Positions 1 to 8,467 of a DNA stretch of 64,000 nt are shown here, one piece after another. The position numbers were made by a program, and so were the translations under genes. The notes beneath the pieces are model-generated. The model was given only the letters and a program-made list of their open reading frames with translations. It ran no database searches and was not told where the DNA came from. Each line of letters begins with the position of its first letter. Positions within the stretch are counted from its first letter, which is position 1. The stretch comes from Portulaca oleracea (lineage: Eukaryota; Streptophyta; Magnoliopsida; Caryophyllales; Portulacaceae), in contig CM055892.1 of the NCBI GenBank assembly GCA_029582165.1, positions 2,451,347 through 2,515,346 on the forward strand, given 5' to 3'.

Positions 1-293
1 ATGGGGTGCATGACAAGACTGGCACACTCGGGTTGCTCCTTTCGTCGTAAGGACTAAAGAGTGATGCACGAGTGGGAAAATAACTACCGGCTTAGTAAAG
101 GTCTAAATGGACCCACCAAGTTGAATGGTTTTGTTTTCCCAAAATGGTAATAATAGGGATAAAAACCTAAACGGTGCCTTATGTGCCCAACAAAGGGGAA
201 GACCCGAAAATGCAAAATGCCTAAACGTGACAACTTTTTTTAAAAAAAAAAACAAAACCCGACTTTTCAAGTCTTACCCACTTTCTAAATAAG

Positions 294-311
294 TCCCCAG
301 TGGAGTCGCCA
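294..311 (-). other. Primer binding site, tRNA-Arg type
   Basis: On the minus strand these 18 bases read TGGCGACTCCACTGGGGA, complementary to the 3' end of a plant tRNA-Arg whose acceptor strand ends CCCCAGTGGAGTCG-CCA. One base separates it from the LTR. The tRNA assignment is from memory of plant tRNA-Arg and of Ogre-type elements. The same box occurs at 40898-40915 and 63297-63314 and fixes the strand of all three Tat elements. Confidence 0.85.
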
Positions 312-542
312 CTGTAGGGCCCGCGGCCCGGAGGGCACGGTCCCCCACGGAGTGTCGAGACGACGTAGGGTTGCTTATTTTTCCTAGGGTGCATTTTACG
401 CACATATTATTATTTTTGCCGATTTCATTATTTCATGTTGTTGAAAATATTTAATTTTATCAAATTTAAATCCCGACAGTTCTCCTTTTTTATGACTTAG
501 CAGATTGGCCCGGCCCAAAGTCGGCCCAAGTTCCCTAGACAG

Positions 543-2460
543 AAATCCGCGAGGATTTTTGGGTCCGAATCAACCTGGGTCTCCACTTTAAGTTATGAAC
601 TGTCATAGGTCAGTCCGAACAAGGCCTAAATCAAGCCCACTGCCAGAAGATCCGCGAGGATCCCATGGCGATGTAACTAACTAAGCCTGCATGCGACCTA
701 AGACACCCCATCGAGGACTTACAGTGCCGGTACTTCGGGTGAACCCACCAAATGAAAATCCGCGAGGATTTCCGAATAGTGAACATATCCGAACCGGCTT
801 CGTAGTCATCTGCAGGCCTCAAAAAAGAGGAAAAAAAGTCACGAAATAGATTTAGATAAAATCGAAATATTTTAACATGCGTGAAATAATTAAAAGACGG
901 AGTCGCCAGTCAATTTTGTGAAAATTGACAAAACCGAGATAAAAAGAACTCCATGCTCCACGAACCAAAGAAACGGGTTCGGGGGTAAAGATACGAGTGT
1001 AGGAGGGTTGCTCCTACACCGCCCGTCAAAACGGCCTTACTTCATCGGGTTTTGGTTTAAGAAAAGAGAAAAGAAAACTAAAGAAAACAAAGTTGTCACC
1101 AAATTTTAAAATTAATGCATACAAAGTACGAAGAGACAAAAAAAAAATACAATAAGCGTCTAAACAAGAAAATTACAGCAGGCGAGGCGTATGGACTACA
1201 TTATTACATCTGATTAAAAAAAAATTAATTACCGAACCCTTGGCTTGATCCTGTAGCCGAAAAGTGCGAAATCCGCGAGGACCCAAAACCTTTGAAATCA
1301 GCAAATCCGCGAGGATCTCAACTGTAATCGAACCCCAAAAGTGACAAATCTGCGAGGACCTGAAACCTTAAAAGTCACCAAATCCGCGAGTATTTCAACC
1401 CAGAAAATGGTGTTTTTCTTAAGTGCGGGTGTGAAGAGTCACCAAATCCGCGAGGATTTCAACCCAGAAAAATGGTGTTTTTCCCGGTTGTCACTGCCTT
1501 TAAGTGTACCTATATCAGACTCTCCGACCCCCAAATGCTTGCTGGCGACTTCCTTTTATAAGCCTCTTCTATGGAGGTTATCTGCAGAGCACCCTCCCCC
1601 TCACCTCGCAACAAATCCGCGAGGATCTCCAAGTGGGCGAAGTGGGGAGGAGCGGTTCTTTGACGGAAAAAACTGTTCGGTTTGAACAGGAAATCCGCGA
1701 GGATTTCCCTCCAAACCAAAGTATGGGTGACCCGCTTGAACTTACTTTCCCGGGCCAAAAGTAAGAAATCCGCGAGGAGTTCTACGGACTGGCCTGTCAA
1801 ATCCGCCAGGATTTTTCCTGAGCTGGCCTGGCAAATCCGCCAAGATTTTTCCTGAGCTGGGCCTAGCAAATCCGCTAGGATTTTTCCTAGCTGGTCTGGC
1901 AAATCCGCCAAAATTCTTCCTAGCCTCGAACATGAAATCCGCGAGAATCCACTTGGACTGACTTGGCAAATCCGTGTGCATTTTTCCTGTGTTGGACTAA
2001 AAAAAATCTGCTAGGATTTCTCCTGGGCTGGCAGACTTGATCCGCCAGGATTTTCTGAGTTGAAAAGTTCGATCCTCCAGGATTTGTGTTTTGTGATTGA
2101 AAAACGGGATCCGCCAGGATTCATTTTTCTGGGCCAAAATTGGGATCCGACAGGATCCATTTTTCTAGGCCAAAAATTGGGATCCGCGAGAATTTGTCCT
2201 GGCCCAAAAAAAATACAAAATTCCGCGAGAATCTGTCCTGGCCCAAAATTTCAAAATCCGCGAGAATTTGTCTAGGCCAAAAAATGCCTAAATCCGCGAG
2301 AATCTGTCTAGGCCAAAAAATTGTCAAAATCCGCGAGAATCTGTCCAGGCCGAAAATGCAGAAATCCGCGAGAATTTATCTGAGAATGCAGAACTCCGCG
2401 AGATTCTGCTGGGCTGGGACAGACAAATCCGCGAGATTCTTCACCAAGCATGAAAATTTC
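543..2460. repeat. Dispersed palindrome array, core AAATCC-GCGA-GGATTT
   Basis: More than twenty copies of a 14-20 base inverted repeat with a 4-base centre occur at irregular spacing. Clear examples are 543-558, 649-662, 756-771 and 1689-1708. The last has 8-bp arms (GGAAATCC/GGATTTCC). At 649-662 the arms are GATCC/GGATC, so the outer pair differs but stays complementary. From about 1795 the centre changes to GCCA or GCTA. From about 2190 the copies fall into a looser 30-base periodicity with one arm mismatch (AAATCC/GAATTT). A degenerate copy lies near 2705. The array is not a simple tandem repeat because the intervening sequence is unrelated between copies. Confidence 0.85.
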
Positions 2461-2486
2461 TGAAAAAATCCACGAGGTTTCTTGAG

Positions 2487-2575
2487 TTGACTTTGACCAA
2501 GAATTGATTTTGACCAATTAACTTTGACCAAAAGTTGACTTTGACTAGGAGTTGACCTTGATCCGGGAGTTGACT
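2487..2575 (+). promoter_or_regulatory. Cluster of eight W-box-like TTGAC(C/T) sites
   Basis: TTGACC or TTGACT occurs at 2487, 2493, 2510, 2524, 2535, 2541, 2552 and 2570, all on the plus strand within 89 bases. TTGAC(C/T) is the known core of WRKY transcription-factor sites. The cluster sits in the LTR about 90-180 bases from the CTATATAG box. Binding is inferred, not shown. Confidence 0.55.
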
Positions 2576-2666
2576 TTCGACTGAGGATACTAGATCCACG
2601 AGGGACCCGGGTACTGGATCTGCGAAAGAGCATCTTGAGCCTGATTCATTTGGATCCTTGCAGTGC

Positions 2667-2674
2667 CTATATAG
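2667..2674. promoter_or_regulatory. Symmetric TATA-like box CTATATAG in the Tat-1 LTR
   Basis: The box is palindromic, so it could serve either strand. For the element (minus strand) it would lie only about 75 bases into the LTR, an unusually short U3. For the plus strand it would lie just downstream of the W-box cluster, giving a promoter antisense to the element. I cannot choose between these. Confidence 0.4.
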
Positions 2675-2748
2675 ACCGAAGTCGACAAGCACTCTAACAA
2701 GCCCGAAATCCTCGAGGTGCTTGTTGGGTACTATTTTTGGTGTGTACA

Positions 2749-3962
2749 GAAGTTGATTTCCTTAACTAGTTACTCACTAATATTGCTAACCTAAACCTAA
2801 TCACTCATTCACACCCTTAATATCTCCCCAACCCATTAAGGTTCTAGCCACTAAACATCCTAACTATCATGATAATAACATCAACAACTTCATTCATGCT
2901 TAAAAGAGTAAACAAGTTGACAATAAAGATTCAACAATACCAACAATACCAATAATAACAAAAACATAGATTAGTAAATAAGCAATAAATTAGAGAGAGA
3001 AAGGTTAGGAAATGCCCATTGATTGTGATGACAAGGAAGAAAACTTCAGAATAATAAAGCTCCAATGCTCCAAAGTTGAGAATAATCTTCAAACTTCCAA
3101 AAAAAATCAAGAGAATCCAATACAAGAACCAATAATCTCAGCAGAGATCTTCCTTAATCACTCTAATCTAAAGCTTAAAATGCGATAAAGTGTGCTAAAG
3201 TATCATAACAGATAGATAAAAGCTGCTGCCTAGATGATGTTTAGCTAAAATGACCTAAATACATTAAATAGTAATCAAGGTTGTTACTCAAAACTCATCA
3301 TTTTACACAACAGACAAAAGTGTCCCGCAGGGGATCGTGGGCACGGTCAAGGTGACCGTGGCCACGGTCCTGCGTAAGGCAGGCGATTCCTCTCTTCGCT
3401 TCGCATCACCGTGGGCACGGTTCCCATGAAACGTGGGCACGGTCTAGGCGATTAGGGCTGACAACTTTTTGCTCCTTCGCACCGCCGTGGCTACGGTCAT
3501 GGGAGACCGTGGCCATGGTCTTGTTCGGCCAGATTCTTCCTTGGGCAGGGTAGTGATCTCACCGTGGCTACAGTCAGAGTGACCATGACGACGGTCCATC
3601 TTGGGTGGCATTTTCCCTTCCTTAGGCATTGGCTCAATCACACCTGGCTACGGTCAATATGACTGTGGCCACGGTCTCTCGAGTTTCTTGGTGCTCTTCA
3701 GTGATTGCTTTCTTCACGCCTTTCGACATGACCGACCCTTCTAATCTGCTGCCTTTGACACAACCAGGGCTCGGGGAATCTTAGGGAATCTCGGGATTCC
3801 CAGAATTGGTGCAAAATTGGCCCATTTAGAATCTTTTTGAGTAACAACTTCGGAAACTACAAGAATAACCAAAACGCATTAAAAGTTATTAAAACAAGCT
3901 TCGAAACAAGTCAAAAGCCTAAGGATTTTGGCGGTATTTAGACACGAAATCGGGTCTAAACA
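2749..3962 (-). repeat. Athila-1 3' LTR, left part missing
   Basis: 2749-3831 aligns at high identity with 22829-23926. The minus-strand LTR start is TGTTTAGACC at 3962, directly after a polypurine tract. The outermost 25 bases form an inverted repeat (TTTAGAC...GTCTAAA). The U5 side is absent because Tat-1 inserted at 2748/2749. Confidence 0.85.
3330..3685. repeat. Athila-1 LTR palindrome array, core GACCGTGGCCACGGTC
   Basis: About ten copies of a 16-base dyad occur as close pairs. 3354-3369 is a perfect 16-base palindrome. Others have a 2- or 4-base asymmetric centre (GACCGTG-GG-CACGGTC, GCCGT-GGCT-ACGGTC). The right LTR has the same array at 23405-23760, with perfect copies such as 23741-23756. 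Several copies in the left LTR have decayed in one arm. Confidence 0.85.
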
Positions 3963-3999
3963 CCCCCCCACACTTAAACCTTTGCTCGTCCCGAGCAAA
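3963..3999 (-). other. Athila-1 polypurine tract with adjacent hairpin
   Basis: Minus-strand AAGTGTGGGGGGG ends at 3963, right at the LTR start, and is the expected plus-strand primer (PPT). Immediately upstream in sense, 3981-3999 forms TTTGCTCG-TCC-CGAGCAAA, an 8-bp perfect stem with a 3-base loop. Confidence 0.8.
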
Positions 4000-6434
4000 A
4001 CAAAACAAAAAACTAACTAACTAACAAAAACTCCTCTGTCGTGGGAGAGAAACGGGTGCATTTAGCGTATGCACCAAGCCCTTTGAACCTCCCGGCAGCC
4101 CGGGTGGACGAGATGGACTCGTGAGGGTTTGTAGCGGCTGTACCCACAAAAGCCAAAGAAAAAGGAGAGAGGGAAAATGAAAACAAAACCGAAGAAAACA
4201 AAAAGGAACGAAAAGCAAAGGCTTTGATTCACAAGATCTCGCAATCCAAACTAAGAAAACGCGATTAAACCTCCCAAAGTAACCGTTAGGAGCATCTCAC
4301 AAACACCAAACTCAGAAAAAGGTCGATCTTGAAGATTTTCATCTCCCTACACCCTGTAACAAGCGAAACCTCACAACAAAAGCACAACAAGGGTTTAACG
4401 GGAACCAAAAGACTTTAAAAACTCGCGTCCGAATTTGAAAACAACGAAACAACTGAGAGGAGTGTTGCTCTCCCTCGCATTTGGTCGCCCTTGGCTTGGT
4501 GAGGGCCGTAGGTGATGCAAGGGGAGGCCCCACTCTTTTTAGAAGCAAAAACTTTTCTTTTCTTTCCTCTCTTTTTTCTCTTTTTGGTTTTTTTTTTAAA
4601 AGTCGGTATTAGCCTTACTTTCGGGAATTGGACGGCCCATATAAGGGGTATACCCTCCCAACACGGTCTTTTCCATACGCCTCTCCGCCGCAAAGTGATA
4701 CAGGAGGAGGGTTAAGGGGTATCCAGTGTCGTACCACAAATACGAGCCCGTGTAGGTTGGCTAAGTGTATGGTGGTTAATGTCTTCAGCGACACGCTCCA
4801 CTTATTCAGGTTATTATATCTTATGAAAGCTTTCTTCTTTCTTTTTCCTTTTTCTTTCTTTTCTTTTCTTTTTGCACTTTTTGCTTTTGCTAAACGAGAA
4901 ACACAACAAACTCAGACACGAGCCCTTAGAATCTCTGGGTTCCCAACAAAACGAGAAAGGAACGAGAGTCTCACAAGACATTTAATGAAGGGAGTCTATT
5001 AAGGATAAGTCTCGACTAGAACCCGAGTTAGGGTCGAAAATGCTCCAACCGATTACTTTTAGAAAGAAGTTTAAGAACGGCTTCTCAACTTCGATAACGA
5101 GATCAAGGAAACAAAGCAAAACAAAAACAAAACAAAAAGAAAAACCGAGAAGGTTTTCACTCCCTTTTTTCTCCTTTTTCACACAAAAAATTTTAAATTT
5201 TAAGCAAAAACTAGGGAAACAAAGAACAAAACGACTAGGTGATCTACCCTTGAAACAGAATATCTCCCCCCCTCCCCCACACACTTAAAACTCCACAATG
5301 TGCTCATTGTGGAAGGTGGCACATGAAAAGGGTAGAGGACCTACAAAACACAAACAAATGAAAACGACTAGCAGGTAGAAATGGTGGCGACCCGAGCCCA
5401 CACGGCTCCAACAGCAATAGATATCCTAATACAGACACTCAAAGGGGTTCGCCACCCAAAAGAAAACCAAGCATGCAACAGATCATGACAAGAATTCACA
5501 TAGAAATAGTAAGGTGGAAAGATATTACCTCAAGCTCTTCATAAGCGTTAAAAACAGCGATCCGAAGTCGTTGTTCAAGAGAGTCAGAACAATGTTAGAG
5601 TAAAAGATGACTTTATAACTATGGAATTCGCATGCGAGACCAAAAGCAAAAGAAAGGAAAAACTAACTTAAAAAATTATGAAAAGAAATTGAAAAGATGA
5701 AAAACGAAAATATTAACAATATATACATTGCCAATGACTTACCTTATCCCCGAATCTCACTCATTGAGGCGGGAAATAAGGGTGAAACTCGATACACACT
5801 AACCGAAACAACTAATTCATTACATTCACCACAAATAACATTTGGTTCCATTCCATTCATGACCAAAATACAAACGAGACATGCTTAAACAGACAGTCAA
5901 GCCCACAAAAACAACCATCAAACAACCATAAGACAACCCGACAATACATGAAAGATAAACAAGACAAGGCAAAACCCGAGCATCCTACCCGAACAACCCC
6001 AAAATATGCTAACTCATGCAAAAGAAACCGAGAGATCAACAACCCAAAACCACCAAACATCGCATCCCAAACCCCGAAGAAGCACTCCCCCACACTTATA
6101 CTTCACAAAATAAAGTAAATAGAAACAATGATAAAGGTCGGGTGGGGGGTGGAGTGCTTACAAACGGTCCTCAAGCGGACCCTCCCGGTGGAGAACGGGG
6201 TTGGAGTTACGATTGGATGCTAGCCAGCGTCTCCTGTTGGATCTCGATCAATCCTTGCAAGTTTTCGATCAAGAGCTGCTGGTTTTGGATGAGCTCCCGT
6301 TGTACTTGAAACTCATCATGAAGCTCCTGGAGTTGCTCGCTGATGCGCTCAAGGATGGCGTCCCGAAGTTGACTCGGCTTGGCTTCTTCTCCTTGTGCTT
6401 GTTCACCCCCTTCTTCTTCTTCCTCATCTTCTTC
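4000..6434 (-). other. Athila-1 3' noncoding region
   Basis: About 2.4 kb lie between the env-position ORF and the PPT with no supported gene. They hold pyrimidine-rich tracts (4535-4610, 4825-4890), a second PPT-like run (5265-5287) followed by hairpin CCACAATG-TGCT-CATTGTGG (5293-5312), and a third PPT-like run (6086-6098). Open frames here are short and follow the low-complexity tracts, so I left them out. Confidence 0.7.
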
Positions 6435-7544
6435 TTATTCTCCTTCACCCTCCTCCGCTCGATCCCTGGGACCACCCACCACAAAACGATCACCAAAAGT
6501 TTGGCCACACGACCAATTGCGTTGGTCGGTGACATCTAGACGTTGTTCGGCATTGTCGTCGCCCAAATGAATCACGACGCTATGGGGGTCGTTCCCGTGA
6601 CGGTATAATGTTCGCGTCTTGTGTTTCTCCAAGAATTCCATCTTTCGTAGGCGAACACCGTCGATAGGATCGCGGAAATAGCGGGGAGTCCACTTGCTTA
6701 GATAGGACTCGAACCCTTGCTTCCTTAGGAAATGGGTGATGATGTGACCCATACCAATAGTCATGTTTCGGGTTTCGAGGCTTATTTCCCGAAGGCAATG
6801 GAGGATGCACGAGCCAGTGTTGACCCGGCGACCGTTGATTGCATTATAGAGGACGAAGAGGTCGTCTTTCCGGATGCTTGAACACCCGGCGTCACGGCCA
6901 AAAACGGAGTTCGATATGATACGGTGGAAGATGCAGACACTCAGATTACAGAAATCTCTGGCCTTAGAGTTGTTTGGGCAATAGTATTTCGCTCGTTGTG
7001 ATCGAATCTTTGGGTAACGTCTCCTCCAACAAGTGAGTGCTTGCATAGCTTCTTGTTCATTGAATTTGACGCACTCGCCGTAGAGGATGCCGTCCTCGGG
7101 AAGGCCTAGAGTGTTGCATAGGTCTTTGAGCATACATTCGACCTCCTTTTTGTTCACGATGTATGAGAAAGAGGCGTTGGATGTGTCATCTTCCTTTACC
7201 ACCAAAGAGCTAAGGAATTCGTGCACCGGTTGCTCGATGATTGGTTCGTTGATTGTGGCGAAGACCTCCCATCCCATGACTTTGATGAAAAAGTCCATGC
7301 TCGGCTTACAAAAGACATCCTTTGCCGTCTCCTCATGATAGAGATCCGGAGCACAAATTTTCCGCTTCTTGTGCCGCTCATACCGTGCCTTGTGTATATC
7401 GTCCCGGAAATTAACCTTAATCTTCGGGTCTAATTGAATAATCGAGGCCGGTTGACCCTTGTACCGGGTTTTGTCAGGCTCAGCAGAAGTTGATGGGGCA
7501 GGGGTCGATTCCGGCTCGGTCCGGGCACGTTTTGCTCGACCCAT
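6435..7544 (-). CDS. Athila-1 env-position ORF (putative plant transposon protein type)
   Basis: An open frame of about 369 codons lies downstream of pol on the same strand, the position of the env-like gene in Athila and Calypso elements. I start it at the Met at 7544 (MGRAKRARTEPESTPAPSTS), which opens a basic then Ser/Pro-rich head. An in-frame Met at 7604 would add 20 Cys- and Val-rich residues. The central part (about residues 40-280) resembles the putative plant transposon protein domain common in Athila ORFs (residue spacing around RRYPKIRSQRAKYYCPNNS and DDLFVLYNAINGRRVNTGS). The C-terminus is acidic (AEEGEGE). I see no signal peptide or membrane segment, so a fusogenic envelope is not supported. 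The frame is uninterrupted although gag and pol are broken. Molecular function is unknown. Confidence 0.7.
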   Translation of the reverse strand: MGRAKRARTEPESTPAPSTSAEPDKTRYKGQPASIIQLDPKIKVNFRDDIHKARYERHKKRKICAPDLYHEETAKDVFCKPSMDFFIKVMGWEVFATINEPIIEQPVHEFLSSLVVKEDDTSNASFSYIVNKKEVECMLKDLCNTLGLPEDGILYGECVKFNEQEAMQALTCWRRRYPKIRSQRAKYYCPNNSKARDFCNLSVCIFHRIISNSVFGRDAGCSSIRKDDLFVLYNAINGRRVNTGSCILHCLREISLETRNMTIGMGHIITHFLRKQGFESYLSKWTPRYFRDPIDGVRLRKMEFLEKHKTRTLYRHGNDPHSVVIHLGDDNAEQRLDVTDQRNWSCGQTFGDRFVVGGPRDRAEEGEGE

Positions 7545-7604
7545 TGATAGCAACTGAAAAACACAACCACCACAACAACGAAACACAACACAAACACTAC
7601 CCAA

Positions 7605-8467
7605 AAATCTCGAGCAACCACGAATTCACAACCAACCAAAAAATTCAACCCAAGAGTTCCCCAATAACAATCCCAATTTCGAAAATATTCACCAAAAATT
7701 GAAACTCCAAACTCAATCAATTCGTCCAACCAAACCCACAAGCAATTCGCATAAAATTCAACCCAAATATGCAAGGAAAACAAGAATTTATGCACCAACA
7801 ATCAATGAATACTTGGGTTGAAGACTTTGGAGACTTTTCTTGCTAATTTCGAGCCCCACAAGGAACAAGGAGCCCAGAATCTTGCTTGAGGAAGACCCGG
7901 AAATGGCGAACATAGCAGCGTGCGCAGTTAGGGTACGAATCGCAGGAGAAATTTGGGAGAAATGGAGGAATTTGGTGATGGATTTGTCAAAAATGGCAAG
8001 GGATTTAGGGTTTTAGGATTGGGGAAGGGTTTTTCAAGTGTGAGGGTGGAAGAAAATGAAAGAGAAACGAGGGGAAAATGGGAGTTTAGTCCCTGACAAT
8101 TCGCAGTTTTTTCGACAGACCGTGGCCACAGTCCATTTGACCGTGGGCACGGTGCAGTTCGGGCAGGGGAAAAAGAAGGGGAGAAAGCAGGGAGGAGATC
8201 GTGGCTGCGATGAAACCCACCGTGGTCACGGTGATCTTCGGGGCAGAAATTTTTCAAGAATGAGCAGCGACGAGGCCGTGGCTGCGGTGAAACCCACCGT
8301 GGTCACGGTCTACTTCGGCTTGAGGGAACTGAGGAGTAACTTGCATACTCTGACCGTGGTCAGGGTCCAGGCGACCGTGGGCACGGTCCCTTTCGACCCA
8401 TCCACAGTACCTACAAGGCTCAAAACTCTCCCGGGTGCTTGTTTTGTTGGTCCTATCCCGATGCTTT
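7605..8467 (-). other. Spacer between Athila-1 pol and env-position ORF
   Basis: No coding frame is supported. The spacer holds a palindrome array of the same type as the LTR (8118-8388) and, nearer the ORF, an AC-rich stretch that could be its untranslated leader. I found no convincing TATA box in sense orientation. Confidence 0.6.
8118..8388. repeat. Internal GACCGTGG/CCACGGTC palindromes upstream of env-position ORF
   Basis: About six dyads of the Athila LTR type are found, including 8118-8133, 8218-8233 (CACCGTG-GT-CACGGTG), 8295-8310 and 8373-8388 (GACCGTG-GG-CACGGTC). At 8218 the outer pair is C-G where other copies have G-C, so symmetry is kept while sequence changes. They lie 570-850 bases upstream of the ORF start. 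Confidence 0.8.

Larger units (their letters stand above)
1..2748 (-). mobile_element. Tat-1: 5' end of a Tat/Ogre-like Ty3/gypsy element (leader, PBS, 5' LTR)
   Basis: The element runs on the minus strand and continues past the left window edge. Reading the minus strand, an LTR from 2748 (TGTACACACC) to 313 (CCCTACA) is followed by a primer site at 311-294 and about 290 bases of untranslated leader (1-293). The leader resembles the leaders just inside the PBS of Tat-2 (about 40460-40897) and Tat-3 (about 62820-63296). No gag or pol of this element is inside the window. At 2748 the LTR abuts a sequence homologous to the middle of the Athila-1 LTR (compare 22829), so Tat-1 inserted into that LTR. 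The second LTR and the duplicated target site lie outside the window. Confidence 0.85.
313..2748 (-). repeat. Tat-1 5' LTR (2.44 kb)
   Basis: Boundaries are TG...CA in minus orientation (TGTACACACC at 2748, CCTACA at 313), next to the PBS. No second copy is in the window, so the ends rest on the PBS and on the clean join to Athila-1 sequence at 2749. The LTR has three zones: an AT-rich stretch at 380-480 and 830-1240, a dense array of dispersed AAATCC-GCGA-GGATTT palindromes (543-2460), and a TTGAC-rich segment with a CTATATAG box near 2487-2674. The ORFs that cross the array are low-complexity repeats of the palindrome and are not taken as genes. Confidence 0.8.

Noticed and set aside
294..311. 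Sequence CCCCAGTGGAGTCGCCA as part of a tRNA-Arg gene
   Set aside because: Only the 18 bases matching the tRNA 3' end are present, always next to an LTR. No cloverleaf precedes them. It is the primer binding site read on the other strand.
543..2460. Palindrome array as a CRISPR array
   Set aside because: Spacing is irregular, copies diverge, there is no cas context, and the surroundings are a plant retrotransposon LTR.
1510..2463. ORFs of 70-130 codons on both strands in the Tat-1 LTR
   Set aside because: They are translations of the palindrome array (repeated ILADF/SARIC-like words) inside an LTR.
4512..5288. Plus-strand ORFs in the Athila-1 3' noncoding region
   Set aside because: They are driven by T-rich and A-rich tracts (runs of Phe, Leu, Lys), with no recognisable domain.
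6435..7544. Calling the Athila-1 3' ORF a true envelope glycoprotein
   Set aside because: No signal peptide, transmembrane segment or furin-like site is visible. Only the position is env-like.
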